A stretch of 64,000 nt of DNA, taken from contig DHAE01000025.1 of the NCBI GenBank assembly GCA_002397315.1, positions 200,878-264,877 of the forward strand. Reading direction: 5' to 3'. A program made the position numbers and the translations under genes. Shown piece by piece: positions 42,119 through 51,758 of this stretch. Numbering within the stretch: position 1 is the stretch's first letter; each line of letters opens with the position of its first letter. The notes beneath the pieces are model-generated. The model was not told the origin of the DNA and ran no database searches. It saw only the letters and a program-made list of their open reading frames with translations. This DNA comes from Comamonadaceae bacterium UBA4962 (GTDB taxonomy: Bacteria > Pseudomonadota > Gammaproteobacteria > Burkholderiales > Burkholderiaceae_C).

Positions 42119-42181
42119 CATTCGTAATTCGTGCCAGGCCCCGGGCCGGCGCGACCGGACACACCAGGAGACGCAGCCCCC

Positions 42182-43195
42182 ATGAAACTCGCCACCTACA
42201 AGGACGGTTCCCGCGACGGCCAACTGGTCGTCGTCTCCCGCGATCTGGGCACGGCCCATTATGCGACCGGCATTGCGAGCCGCCTGCAGCAGGTGCTCGA
42301 CGATTGGGGCTTCCTCGCGCCGCAGTTGCAGGACCTCTACGACCAGCTCAACGCGGGCCGCGCGCCGCACGCCTTCCCGTTCGAACCCGAGCGCTGCATG
42401 GCCCCGCTGCCGCGCGCCTACCAGTGGGCGGACGGCTCCGCCTACATCAACCACGTCGAGCTGGTGCGCAAGGCGCGCAACGCCGAAGTGCCCGAGAGCT
42501 TCTACACCGACCCGCTCATGTACCAGGGCGGCAGCGACGACTTCCTCGGCCCCTGCGACGACGTGGTGGTGCCCAGCGAGGCCATGGGCATCGACTTCGA
42601 GGCCGAGATCGCCGTGGTGACGGGCGACGTGAAAATGGGCGCCACGCCCGAGCAGGCGCTCGACGGCATCCGCCTGGTGATGCTGGCCAACGACGTTTCG
42701 CTGCGCAACCTGATCCCGGCCGAGCTGGCCAAGGGCTTCGGCTTCTTCCAGTCCAAGCCCGCCACCGCCTTCAGCCCCGTGGCCGTCACGCCGGACGAGC
42801 TGGGCGACGCCTGGGAGGGCGGCCGCCTGAACCTCACGCTGCAGTCCACCTGGAACGGCCGCAAGGTCGGCATGTGCGATGCCGGCCCGGAGATGACCTT
42901 CCATTTCGGGCAACTGATCGCCCACATCTGCAAGACCCGCAACGTGCGCGCCGGCTCCATCGTGGGCAGCGGCACGGTGAGCAACAAAGGCGTGGAGCAG
43001 AACGGCCGCATGGAATGGCCCAAGGGCTATAGCTGCATCGCCGAAAAGCGCTGCATCGAGACGATCCAGGACGGCAAGCCCTCCACCGAGTTCATGAAAT
43101 TCGGCGACACCATCCGCATCGAAATGAAGAACAAGGCCGGCCAGAGCGTGTTCGGCGCGATCGACCAGGCCATCGCCGAGCCGGCCGCGCGATGA
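42182..43195 (+). CDS. Fumarylacetoacetate hydrolase family protein
   Basis: A 337-residue FAH-family enzyme. The metal-binding acidic cluster is visible as DFEAEIAVVTGD (two Glu) and LANDVSLRN (Asp). Other family features are KPATAFSPVAVTPDE and GSIVGSGTVSNKG. Fumarylacetoacetase itself would release fumarate and acetoacetate in tyrosine and homogentisate breakdown; related acylpyruvate hydrolases are also possible. It is the first gene of an IclR-controlled operon, overlapping the next gene by four bases. Confidence 0.88.
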   Translation: MKLATYKDGSRDGQLVVVSRDLGTAHYATGIASRLQQVLDDWGFLAPQLQDLYDQLNAGRAPHAFPFEPERCMAPLPRAYQWADGSAYINHVELVRKARNAEVPESFYTDPLMYQGGSDDFLGPCDDVVVPSEAMGIDFEAEIAVVTGDVKMGATPEQALDGIRLVMLANDVSLRNLIPAELAKGFGFFQSKPATAFSPVAVTPDELGDAWEGGRLNLTLQSTWNGRKVGMCDAGPEMTFHFGQLIAHICKTRNVRAGSIVGSGTVSNKGVEQNGRMEWPKGYSCIAEKRCIETIQDGKPSTEFMKFGDTIRIEMKNKAGQSVFGAIDQAIAEPAAR

Positions 43196-44226
43196 TGCTC
43201 CGCGCCCTGCGCCGCCGGATCGCCGCGGGGCTCTGGGCCCTCGCCGTGCCCGCGCTGGCGCTGGCCCAGGCCCCATCCGTTGCACCGGCGCCCGCCGCAG
43301 CGACACAGCGCGCGGACTGCCCGCCGCTGCCGCAACCCCTCGATCCCGCCGCCATCCCGCAGGCCCTGCGCGCCGCCCGCGACCACGGCCTGCTCTGGCG
43401 CGTGGAGCAGGGCGGCCGCACCAGTTGGCTCTACGGCACGGTGCATGCGGCGAAGCGCGACTGGATGCTGCCCGGCCCGACGGTGCTGGCCGCCGTGCGC
43501 GCGAGCGACCGCGTGGCGCTGGAGCTGGACCTGCTGGACCCCGCCGTGGCCCGCGCCCTGCAGGCCGCCATGCGCGCGCCGGCCGGCATGCCGCCGCTGC
43601 CGCCCGCGCTGGCCCGCCGGCTCGCCGCCCAGCGCGAGGCCGCCTGCGCCGATCCGTCGCTGGCGGAACTGCGGCCCGAGCTGCAGGTGGCGTCGCTAGC
43701 CGTGATGGCCGCGCGGCGCGACGGCATCGACCCGGCCTACGGCATCGATCTGGTGCTCTCGGGCCTCGCACGCGGGCTGGGCAAGCCGGTGGTGTCGCTG
43801 GAATCGGTCGAGCTGCAGGTGGGCGTGCTGGCCTCCAACGACCCGCAGGAAACCGCCGCCGCCGTCGCCACCGGCCTGGAGCAGCTCGAAGGCCCCGCCG
43901 CGCGCGACACGCTCACCACCCTGGCGACCGCCTGGGCGGACGGCCGCGCCCAACTGCTCGAGAGCTACGGCCAGTGGTGCGACTGCATGCGCACGCCCGA
44001 GGAGCGCAAAGCTTTCGACCAACTGGTGGCCGACCGCAACCCGGGCCTGGCGCGCTCCATCGCGGCCTCGCACCGGGCCGGGCAGAGCGTGTTCGCGGCC
44101 GTGGGCGCGCTGCACATGGTGGGCTCCCGCGGGCTGCCGGCCCTGCTGGCGCGCGACGGCTTCCGCGTGGAGCGCGTGCAATGGCCCGCGCAGGGAGCTG
44201 CCGCGGCTGACACCCCACCCCGCTGA
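43192..44226 (+). CDS. TraB/GumN family protein
   Basis: A 344-residue protein. The signal peptide covers about 1-25 (LWALAVPALALAQA), followed by the TraB/GumN (Tiki/ChaN-superfamily) domain. The conserved motif is TSWLYGTVHAAKRDW near residue 75, the acidic patch is VALELDLLDP, and the C-terminal motif is AVGALHMVGSRGLPALL. Tiki-like relatives are metalloproteases, but the bacterial function is unsettled. Its overlap with the hydrolase gene suggests co-expression rather than a metabolic link. A second superfamily member (ChaN-like) occurs at 16532. Confidence 0.82.
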   Translation: MMLRALRRRIAAGLWALAVPALALAQAPSVAPAPAAATQRADCPPLPQPLDPAAIPQALRAARDHGLLWRVEQGGRTSWLYGTVHAAKRDWMLPGPTVLAAVRASDRVALELDLLDPAVARALQAAMRAPAGMPPLPPALARRLAAQREAACADPSLAELRPELQVASLAVMAARRDGIDPAYGIDLVLSGLARGLGKPVVSLESVELQVGVLASNDPQETAAAVATGLEQLEGPAARDTLTTLATAWADGRAQLLESYGQWCDCMRTPEERKAFDQLVADRNPGLARSIAASHRAGQSVFAAVGALHMVGSRGLPALLARDGFRVERVQWPAQGAAAADTPPR

Positions 44227-44260
44227 TTCAAAAAAACCGCAACAACAAGGAGACAACCCC

Positions 44261-45238
44261 ATGCACCGCAGAACCCTGCTCGGCCACGCCGCCGCCGTGG
44301 CGGCCCTGGCCGTCCACCCCTTCGCCCGCGCCCAGGCCGACTACCCCAACCAGCCGATCCGCTGGGTCGTGCCGTACCCGGCCGGCGGCGGCACCGACGT
44401 GCTCGCCCGCACCGTGGCCGAGGCGCTGCGCACGCCCCTGGGCCAGCAGATCGTGGTGGACAACCGCCCCGGCGCCTCCACCAACATCGGCGCGCAACTG
44501 GTCGCCACCGCCAAGGCCGACGGCTACACGCTGATGTCCGCCGACAACGCCCTGCTGGCCTACAACGAGCACCTGTTCAGCAAGCTGCCCTTCAGCCCCG
44601 AGAAGGACTTCACGTACGTGGGCGGCCTCTCGCGCTTCCCGCTCGCGCTGGTGGTGCACCCGGGCTTCGAGGCGCGCACCTTCCAGGAATTCATCGCCTA
44701 TGCGCGCGCCAACCCCGGCAAGCTCAACTACGCATCGCCCGGCAACGGCTCGCCGCACCACCTGGCGATGGAGATGTTCAAGAACCGCACCAAGACCTTC
44801 CTCACCCACATCCCCTACCGCGGCGCCGCGCCCGCGCTGCAGGACGTGATGGGCGGGCAGGTGCCGTGCATGTTCCTCGACCTCGCGGCCGGCCTGCCAG
44901 TGATCCAGTCGGGCAAGGTGCGCGCGCTCGCCATCGGCTCCGGCCGCCGCGCCGCCAGCCTGCCCCAGCTGCCCACGCTCGCGGAAGTGGGCGTGCCCGA
45001 TGCCGAGGTGTACGCCTTCCAGGGCGTGCTCGGCCCGGCCGGCCTGCCGCCCGCCATCGTCTCCCGCCTGAACGGCGAGATCAACAAGGCCCTCGCCACC
45101 CCGCCCGTCGTCAAGCGCATGCAGGATTTCGGGATGGAGGCGCTGCCCGGCACGCCCGAGCAGTTCCGCGCCATGGCGCGCGGCGAGGCCAAGCGCTGGG
45201 GGCCGATCATCCAGGCGGCCGGCGTGAAGCTGGACTGA
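44261..45238 (+). CDS. Bug-family tripartite tricarboxylate transporter substrate-binding protein
   Basis: A 325-residue periplasmic binding protein. The signal peptide ends near residue 25 (PFARAQA), then the Bug/TctC signatures YPNQPIRWVVPYPAGGGTDV and GQQIVVDNRPGASTNIGAQLVA appear. These are followed by KLNYASPGNGSPHHLAME and HIPYRGAAPALQDVMGGQV. No TctA or TctB membrane genes are adjacent, as usual for Comamonadaceae, which carry many orphan Bug proteins. It likely binds the carboxylate handled by the operon's hydrolase pathway. Confidence 0.92.
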   Translation: MHRRTLLGHAAAVAALAVHPFARAQADYPNQPIRWVVPYPAGGGTDVLARTVAEALRTPLGQQIVVDNRPGASTNIGAQLVATAKADGYTLMSADNALLAYNEHLFSKLPFSPEKDFTYVGGLSRFPLALVVHPGFEARTFQEFIAYARANPGKLNYASPGNGSPHHLAMEMFKNRTKTFLTHIPYRGAAPALQDVMGGQVPCMFLDLAAGLPVIQSGKVRALAIGSGRRAASLPQLPTLAEVGVPDAEVYAFQGVLGPAGLPPAIVSRLNGEINKALATPPVVKRMQDFGMEALPGTPEQFRAMARGEAKRWGPIIQAAGVKLD

Positions 45239-45345
45239 AGCCGCCCGCGGCGCGCGATCGCTGTAATGGACCTCGCCGAACCCGGCGTTTCTTGCCATAC
45301 TGCGCCCGGGCGGCCCCGCCTGTGGCCGCCGGAGGAACGTTGTCC

Positions 45346-45990
45346 ATGTCGCTGGAAATCTGGTTCGCCTTCGTCGCCGCCTGCTCCGTGATGCTCGTCA
45401 TCCCGGGGCCCACCATCCTCACCGTCATCAGCTATTCGATGGCGCACGGGCGCCGCGCCAACGTGCCGCTGGTCGCCGCCGTGGCGCTGGGTGATTCGAC
45501 GGCGCTCGCCGTGTCGCTGCTGGGGCTGGGCTCGCTGCTGGCCGCCTCGGCCTTCTGGTTCACGGTGGTCAAGTGGGCCGGCGGCCTCTACCTGCTCTAC
45601 CTCGCCGCGAAGATGCTCCGCGCGGGCCTGCGCGCGCCAGGTAACGCTTCCGCTTCCGACGTCGCTGCGCCCAAGGTGCCGGCCTCGCGCTGGCGGCTGT
45701 TCGCCAACACCTATCTGGTCACGGCGCTCAACCCCAAGGGCATCGTGTTCTTCGTCGCCTTCCTGCCCCAGTTCATCCGGCCCGGCGCGCCCATCGCCCA
45801 GCAGCTCTGGATCCTCGCCGCCACCTTCGTCACCCTGGCGGCGATCAACGCCACGGCCTACGCGGTGTTCGCCGGTGCCGCCGGCCGGCTGCTGGCCTCG
45901 CCTCGCGCGCAGCGCCGCTTCCACCTGGCCGGCGGTTCGCTGCTGGGCGCGGCAGGCATCTGGGCGCTGATGGCACGCCGCCCGGCCTGA
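45346..45990 (+). CDS. LysE/RhtB family amino-acid exporter
   Basis: A 214-residue membrane protein with six hydrophobic segments and the LysE/RhtB signature VIPGPTILTVISYSMAHGRR near residues 18-38. The second half includes LFANTYLVTALNPKGIVFFV and FLPQFI. The family exports amino acids such as threonine, homoserine or lysine; the substrate here is unknown. The ATG at 45346 follows GGAGGA. The 107-base gap to the Bug gene suggests a separate transcript. Confidence 0.9.
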   Translation: MSLEIWFAFVAACSVMLVIPGPTILTVISYSMAHGRRANVPLVAAVALGDSTALAVSLLGLGSLLAASAFWFTVVKWAGGLYLLYLAAKMLRAGLRAPGNASASDVAAPKVPASRWRLFANTYLVTALNPKGIVFFVAFLPQFIRPGAPIAQQLWILAATFVTLAAINATAYAVFAGAAGRLLASPRAQRRFHLAGGSLLGAAGIWALMARRPA

Positions 45991-46041
45991 GCAAACCCGG
46001 GACGCGCGGGCATCCCGGCCCTGGTTGCGGGCCGGGCGCCT

Positions 46042-46078
46042 GCACGGGCTCGGACGTGGAGCCCGCCCCGGCCCGTGC
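46042..46078. other. Stem-loop after the LysE-family gene
   Basis: The arms GCACGGGC and GCCCGTGC are perfectly complementary and enclose a 21-base loop. It lies 51 bases after the exporter stop and lacks a U-run. It may act as a factor-assisted terminator. Confidence 0.4.
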
Positions 46079-46210
46079 GCCGCTGTAGGCCACCGCCGCG
46101 AACCGGGCCGTGCGCAGGGGCTGCGCGGGGGAATTGCGCTACGGTGCGGCGTTTGGTGCCTTGCCGGCACCTTCGTCCTTCCCTTCGACTTCCCCATGAA
46201 AGCGACACCC

Positions 46211-46891
46211 ATGGCCCGCATCCTGATGGTTCTCACCTCCCACGACCGACTCGGCGACACCGGCAAGAAAACCGGCTTCTGGCTCGAAGAATTCGCCGCG
46301 CCGTACTACGTGTTCAAGGACGCGGGCGCGGAGATCACCCTCGCATCCCCCGAAGGCGGCCAGCCGCCGCTCGACCCCAAGAGCGACGACGAGAGCGCCC
46401 AGACCGACGCCACGCGCCGCTTCAAGGCCGATGCCGACGCGCAGCAGCAGCTCGCCACCACCGTGCCCCTCGCCAGCGTGCGCGCGGGAGACTTTGACGC
46501 CGTGTTCTACCCCGGCGGCCACGGCCCGCTGTGGGATCTGGCCGAAGACGCGCAGTCCATCGCGCTGATCGAAAAAACCTTCGCCGCCAAAAAGCCGCTC
46601 GCCCTCGTCTGCCACGCCCCCGGCGTGCTGCGCCACGCCAAGGCCCCGGACGGCCAGCCCCTGGTCAAAGGCCGCAAGGTGACGGGCTTCACCAACAGCG
46701 AGGAAGAGGGCGTGCAGCTCACGAAGGTGGTGCCGTTCCTAGTGGAAGACATGCTCAAGGCCAACGGCGGCGAGTACGCCAAGGGCGCGGACTGGGCGCC
46801 GTTCGTGCTGACGGATGGGATGCTGGTGACGGGGCAGAATCCGGCGTCTTCGGAGGGGGCGGCTAAGGCGTTGCTGCAGTTGATGAAGTGA
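46211..46891 (+). CDS. DJ-1/PfpI family protein (Hsp31-like)
   Basis: A 226-residue class I glutamine-amidotransferase-like protein. The nucleophilic elbow holds Cys134-His135 in LALVCHAPGVL, and Glu26/27 in GFWLEEFAAPY supplies the acidic residue. The oxyanion strand is FDAVFYPGGHGPLWDL. Close relatives are glyoxalase III/Hsp31-type stress proteins that detoxify methylglyoxal or repair proteins. An upstream ATG at 46196 would add five residues; neither start has a strong ribosome-binding site. Confidence 0.88.
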   Translation: MARILMVLTSHDRLGDTGKKTGFWLEEFAAPYYVFKDAGAEITLASPEGGQPPLDPKSDDESAQTDATRRFKADADAQQQLATTVPLASVRAGDFDAVFYPGGHGPLWDLAEDAQSIALIEKTFAAKKPLALVCHAPGVLRHAKAPDGQPLVKGRKVTGFTNSEEEGVQLTKVVPFLVEDMLKANGGEYAKGADWAPFVLTDGMLVTGQNPASSEGAAKALLQLMK

Positions 46892-47243
46892 TGCTGCCGC
46901 TGGGGCGTGCTTAAAACGAGCAATAGTGCTTCTGAGAGAAGCGCTGTCGCTATTGGTGGATTGCAGTGCGTAACGCTTCAGACTTTGGGGGGCTGGCTAT
47001 GCAGCTTCGCGGCGGAACTCTTCAATAGCTACTTTGAGCTTGCAAGCACTCGGAGTTCATTAAACTCACGCTCCAGTCCCACCTTCGTCGCGGAGCGATT
47101 CCATTAGCCCTTCGCGCCAGAGCTCTTCAAACCGGCATGATGACCTGCTATCTCAAGCGTTTGAAACGCATCGTTGAGGGCCCTTGGAGGTTTGCAGCAC
47201 TCGCGGGTATTCTGGCCATTAACTCTGAGTGTACGAGTATGCG
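46892..47243. other. Left boundary region of the low-GC insertion
   Basis: About 350 bases without a convincing gene, where composition shifts from the GC-rich core to lower GC. It contains a stem-loop just after the DJ-1 gene (46921-46955) and short broken frames, such as a minus-strand 23-codon stretch reading GLEREFNELRVLASS, which may be debris of an older insertion. No direct repeat matching the right boundary was found by eye. Confidence 0.5.
46921..46955. terminator. Stem-loop after the DJ-1 gene
   Basis: Outer arms CAATAG and CTATTG and inner arms AGTGCTTCT and AGAAGCGCT (one G-T pair) make a long hairpin 30 bases after the stop. It resembles the CAATAG-type hairpins that recur at gene ends in Comamonadaceae, from general knowledge. 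There is no U-run. Confidence 0.5.
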
Positions 47244-50200
47244 ATGAAGCCGCATGCCTACATTCCTGGTCGACCTCTATTTCGCAAGCAGCGAGCTACG
47301 GGACTCAGCGGTCTCGCGCAGCATGGTCCCGGTGTAGACATGCCCGGTGGCGATGGCGTGGAATCCGTCGAGACGGTCTATTTCCGACGCAAGTTGCGCA
47401 TCCTTGACGAGCTTTCGGAACGTGAGGTCCTAGACTCGAACCTGTTGGGCCTCGATCGATCCGTAGTCATTCTCGGCGAGCCAGGCATGGGTAAAAGCGA
47501 GCTCATTGGCGAACTTGGTCGAGCGAGCGGCGTGGCGCCAGTGTCTGCCCCAAGGTTCATGCTGAGCAGTAGTCCAGGGAACTTTGTGACCTCGGGATGC
47601 CCGTTGCTGATCGATGGCTTAGACGAAGCGATCGCGCGCGACGAAAATGATGCGTTAGACCGAGTTCTCGCTCAGCTTGAACATGCTGGCTGCCCAAGGT
47701 TCGTCCTTTCATGCCGCTCTCGGGAGTGGCAATCGCGTTCACTCCGCAGCTTCAAGGAGATCTACGGAGACGAGCCACTTGTGGTCTCGATCAAGGAGTT
47801 CACGCGCGAAGAGGCCAGCGCGTTCTGGTCCTCGCGCGGTTTCACGAGCTCCGTCGACCCCGTCTTGGACGGGTTGGACGAGCAAGGCCTTTCGGACCTG
47901 TACCGAAATCCGTTGACACTTGGCCTTCTTGGCCGCGTCGCCGACAGCGGGAAGTCACGGCCCACTACCCGTGCCGAGCTCTTCGAACACGTCTGCGAGC
48001 TGATTTGGCGTGAGGAGAACGATGCTCGCCAGAGCACGCAATTGGCGCAGATTAATCAAGAGCAGGCCCTTTCGTCGGCTGGCGCATGCATGGCGGCAAT
48101 GATCTTCGGCGGCGTCGATGCGATCAGGTTGGGCGGGATCGTCGAACGTCAGGATGGCGAGGTATGGATCGGCGACTTGGAGAATCTGACCGGGGGCGCC
48201 CACGTGCGCTCAGTCGTATCTTCCAAGCTTTTTAAAAGTGTGGGGGTTGGCCGCGCCGCGCCCATTCACCGCGTCATCGCAGAATTTCTGGGCGCTCGGT
48301 GGCTTGCCGCTCAAGCGACTACCAGTCTCAGCAGGCGTCGCCTTCTCGCACAGTTTCACGGCGGCGGCGCGGTTCCATCTAGCTTGCGAGGTCTGCACGC
48401 TTGGCTCGCGTTCCATAGTCCCTATCTCAGGGCGCAAGTCATAGCAGCCGACCCCTTCGGCCTGCTTCGCTACGGAGAGACGTCCCTTCTTGATGCAGCT
48501 CAGGCTGCAGCCCTGCTCAACGCTCTTGAGCGATTGGCGCGCGCGGACCCGAATTTCCGCGCGCAAGATTGGAGTGCCCGCTCGGCGAAAGGGCTTGCCC
48601 ATCCTTCTCTCACGCTTCGCATTACTGCAATCCTGGCGGACGCGGGATCGAACTTCCACCTTCGAACCTTATTACTGGAGGCGATCAAGGACACGCCGCT
48701 CGCCTTGTCCCTTTCTGCGGTACTTGAGTCACTCGTCTTCAATGAAGCGCGCTACTACGGCGAACGCAAGGATGCTTGGGAAGCGCTTTCTGCGCACCGC
48801 GGGCGATCGGACTGGCATATTGCTGCGCAAAAGCTGGTGGACCAAGCCAGCGAAGACTCGGCGCGGCTTGCAAGCCGAGTCATCGAGATGCTCGGCTACG
48901 ACGTGGCCGACGATCTCCTCGCTTCAGCGCTGCTGGCGGAGATCGGCCTTCAGTTGTCGCAGCTCCCTCGCACGAGCGAACGCCAACCCATCAAGATCCA
49001 CTGTTTCGAAGCGGTCGTTTCCGGGCTGACCCCTTCACGCGCGAAGCTGCTGCTGAGAAACATTGCGTCGCGCGTTCCGCCGCGGGCGATCGAAGACTAT
49101 GCCTCTGAGCGCGACCTCTCCGAACTCCTCGCGCAGTTGCTCCTGCGAGCGCTGCGAGGCGGCGCCGTCGAACTCAGGGAAGCGCCGTCCGTTTGGGCTT
49201 GGCTCGGCCTTATCAACGAGCGGTCCTGCGCCGACGAGAAAGCTCTAGAGCAAATACGTGACGCGCTCGCGGAGCGCGACGCGTTACGGCACCGAATCCA
49301 GCGATATGGGATGTGGACCGCGCTTAAATCGAAAACGCTATGGCAGGCGGAGTACCTTATGCACTCGCGAGCCATTGGTCTTGCCGGTAATGCGGACGAC
49401 GTCGCCTACTTTTTGCGTGAGCTGGCCGCAAAGCGATCGCGATCGCGACGCACGAGGTCCCATTGGAGCGATCTTGTCTTGCTAGGTGTCAGGACCGGAA
49501 AGGACAATGAGGAAGTGCTGGCGGCGGCTCAGGCCTTCCCAGCTTTCGGGCTCAAGGAACGCGCGGCCATTCGCCGCGCCACACATCCGTCAAAGCCTCT
49601 TTGGAAGATTCGTCAGGAGGCGGAAAAAACAGCACGACACGCGCGCAACGAGGCAGATCATCAACAAGCGATCGCCCATTTCACAGCGATCGAGCAGAAG
49701 ATCAAGGCTGGGGACCTTGACGCGACAGTCCACGCTGCGAAGTTTTACCTGGGAGTTCAGATCACCGCGGGGACCCGGGAGAAGATTCCGCCGGAGGAGC
49801 GGTTGGTCGCAATCTTCAACGAGCAACTCGCGAAAAGTTTCAGCCTCGGCTTCGAGGCGACGCTTCATAAGTCGGATTTACCCACTACGCAAGAGATCGC
49901 GGCCAGTCACCTGGAAGGGAAAATTTGGCACGTTGCCTATCCGCTGGTAGCTGGCTTATTCCAAAGACATCGCAGTGGCCAAGGGTTCTCGGGGGTATCT
50001 ACCGACACGCTGAAAAAGGCGCTTCTCATCTGCATGCAGCAGCGCGGGCTTTTCAGAGATGACGACAACGACCATCTGCGCGTTGCGCTCGAAGAGGTGG
50101 CCGCGCCGCAACTTGCCGACAAGCGCGCCCTGCTGCGCTTTTGGATTGAGCCGTATTTCAATGCCCGCTTGTCGCCGCATCATGAGCTTAGGGTAATTAA

Positions 50201-51398
50201 GCATGTGCCGTTGTGGACCGACGCCCTGGCATCGGTTGCACGCGAATGGCTTCTCGGTTACCCAGAGATGCTAGTGGACGCCGAAATGGACCTTGTAGAT
50301 ACGCTGAGTCACGCGGAGGGGGCATGCGCGATCGTCGAAGTTGCCAAGGCTCGCGACGGGACCATCTACAGGGACGACGAAAAGTCGCTTGCTTGGCTTG
50401 CGATCAACATGGCGTATCGGTTTGAAAAAGTCCGTCCTGAGCTGGTGAACGTCTGCCGTGACCATCCTCAGTTCCTATGGCATTTGCGTGACCGGCTGCA
50501 GACGGAGCGAGGGGACCTTATCGACGCTGACCTTGGGATCTTCGCTTGGATCATCTCCGAATTCCGGAGCGTATTTCCCCACACTGTCATCACGGGTCTC
50601 AGCAGTGGCGATAGAAACGCGTTCGACGCGACGGACTTCCTTGTCAATTTGGCCTCCACAATCGCGGGCAAGACATCGGATCAGGCCGCCGAGCTTATGG
50701 CGAAGCTCGTGGCGATGCCGAACGACACCTACTCCGACTCATTCCGGCACTTGGCCGCCGAGCAGTCGCAGAAGCGAGCCGAGGAGAGCTTCGCGCCACT
50801 CCTGCCAGCCGAGCTTTCCGCCATTTTGACTTCGGGGGCGCCCTCTAATATTGACGATCTGCGTTCTGTGATCGGGGAGGAACTGGTCGAAGCGCAGAAG
50901 GTCTTGTTGGGCGATGAACTAGACCAAGTTCGAGACTTCTGGACCGATGAGAACATCCCTCGTGATGAGAACCGCTGCCGCGACCGTCTTGCGGCTCTCA
51001 TCCAAGGTCCACTATTTGACTCCTATAGCGTTAACCGCCTAACCGAGGCGGACATGCCCCAATCGAAACGGGCTGATCTAGCTTTCGCGCGTGGTCTCAA
51101 GCAACTGCCTATGGAGGTTAAAGGCCAATGGCATCACGATGTCTGGGATGCGGTTAATTCGCAATTGGCGTCGCAATACCTGATCGATTGGCGCTCGGAG
51201 GGCCGTGGAATTTATTGCGTCCTGTGGTTTGGCGACGTGCCCTCCGCCACCGGTCGGCGGCTGAAACCGGCCCCCTCCGGTGTCGCTTACCCCTTGTCCC
51301 CAGAGCAGATGCGTGAGGCGATCATTGCTCTCATCCCGGAGACGCGCCGGTCCTTCATTGATGTGTTCGTCCTTGATCTGTCCTCGGGTAAGAGGTGA
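47244..51398 (+). CDS. Large NACHT/STAND-like NTPase with C-terminal nuclease-like domain, candidate defence protein
   Basis: A 1,384-residue cytosolic protein that I do not recognise as a named family. A P-loop NTPase near the N terminus has Walker A GEPGMGKS (78-85), Walker B LLIDGLDE (121-128) and a sensor strand RFVLSCRSREW (152-162), the arrangement of NACHT/STAND ATPases. About 1,000 residues of helical, repeat-like sequence follow. The last 110 residues hold D1278 (ADLAF), then MEVKGQW (E1291, K1293) and NSQLASQY, resembling a PD-(D/E)XK nuclease with a trailing Gln/Tyr motif. GC content and codon choice differ clearly from the neighbours, indicating transfer. It is a single-gene insertion. 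A GTG at 47229 and an ATG at 47340 are alternative starts. Phage defence is an inference. Confidence 0.82.
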   Translation: MKPHAYIPGRPLFRKQRATGLSGLAQHGPGVDMPGGDGVESVETVYFRRKLRILDELSEREVLDSNLLGLDRSVVILGEPGMGKSELIGELGRASGVAPVSAPRFMLSSSPGNFVTSGCPLLIDGLDEAIARDENDALDRVLAQLEHAGCPRFVLSCRSREWQSRSLRSFKEIYGDEPLVVSIKEFTREEASAFWSSRGFTSSVDPVLDGLDEQGLSDLYRNPLTLGLLGRVADSGKSRPTTRAELFEHVCELIWREENDARQSTQLAQINQEQALSSAGACMAAMIFGGVDAIRLGGIVERQDGEVWIGDLENLTGGAHVRSVVSSKLFKSVGVGRAAPIHRVIAEFLGARWLAAQATTSLSRRRLLAQFHGGGAVPSSLRGLHAWLAFHSPYLRAQVIAADPFGLLRYGETSLLDAAQAAALLNALERLARADPNFRAQDWSARSAKGLAHPSLTLRITAILADAGSNFHLRTLLLEAIKDTPLALSLSAVLESLVFNEARYYGERKDAWEALSAHRGRSDWHIAAQKLVDQASEDSARLASRVIEMLGYDVADDLLASALLAEIGLQLSQLPRTSERQPIKIHCFEAVVSGLTPSRAKLLLRNIASRVPPRAIEDYASERDLSELLAQLLLRALRGGAVELREAPSVWAWLGLINERSCADEKALEQIRDALAERDALRHRIQRYGMWTALKSKTLWQAEYLMHSRAIGLAGNADDVAYFLRELAAKRSRSRRTRSHWSDLVLLGVRTGKDNEEVLAAAQAFPAFGLKERAAIRRATHPSKPLWKIRQEAEKTARHARNEADHQQAIAHFTAIEQKIKAGDLDATVHAAKFYLGVQITAGTREKIPPEERLVAIFNEQLAKSFSLGFEATLHKSDLPTTQEIAASHLEGKIWHVAYPLVAGLFQRHRSGQGFSGVSTDTLKKALLICMQQRGLFRDDDNDHLRVALEEVAAPQLADKRALLRFWIEPYFNARLSPHHELRVIKHVPLWTDALASVAREWLLGYPEMLVDAEMDLVDTLSHAEGACAIVEVAKARDGTIYRDDEKSLAWLAINMAYRFEKVRPELVNVCRDHPQFLWHLRDRLQTERGDLIDADLGIFAWIISEFRSVFPHTVITGLSSGDRNAFDATDFLVNLASTIAGKTSDQAAELMAKLVAMPNDTYSDSFRHLAAEQSQKRAEESFAPLLPAELSAILTSGAPSNIDDLRSVIGEELVEAQKVLLGDELDQVRDFWTDENIPRDENRCRDRLAALIQGPLFDSYSVNRLTEADMPQSKRADLAFARGLKQLPMEVKGQWHHDVWDAVNSQLASQYLIDWRSEGRGIYCVLWFGDVPSATGRRLKPAPSGVAYPLSPEQMREAIIALIPETRRSFIDVFVLDLSSGKR

Positions 51399-51758
51399 AT
51401 CGCGCTGGGGTACTCTGAGCTACTCGATCATGTCGCACGCAAGTCGTCGACCGCGTCCCCACTCGGTCCGCCATGGTCTAGCGGCTGTGGACGAAGGCGC
51501 GTCAGTCGCTCAAACTTACGTTCCCAAGCGACCTGTGATTGCCATTGCAGGCGTTCAGGGCCTTAAGTGACTGTGTCCAGGGTGATGCCGCCTCGCCAAG
51601 ATTGGTTCTTCAGCGATTGCTGTCGACCGCGGGTAAGGCTCCGGTGGCGGGTATAGCCAGGATGCCTCCAAGCTCGCATGCGCTATCGTGGCCAGCACAG
51701 CGCCGCTGAAGCTGAAAGAAAGCCAGTCGCCCAGCACAGCCGTGCCCGCCGAGACGCA
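51399..51758. other. Right boundary region of the low-GC insertion
   Basis: About 360 bases between the large NTPase gene and the diguanylate cyclase with no supportable gene, tRNA or inverted repeat. A 60-codon minus-strand frame (51555-51737) has no ribosome-binding site and no recognisable family. Composition returns to genome-core GC by about 51750. Confidence 0.5.

Noticed and set aside
46907..47107. A 66-codon plus-strand frame at the left edge of the island
   Set aside because: It starts inside a stem-loop, lacks a ribosome-binding site and has no recognisable product.
51555..51737. A 60-codon minus-strand frame at the right edge of the island
   Set aside because: It has no ribosome-binding site, no family resemblance and a length expected by chance.
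46892..51758. Attachment sites or a tRNA at the ends of the low-GC island
   Set aside because: No matching direct repeats, tRNA gene, integrase or transposase was found by eye on either side, so the route of insertion is not claimed.
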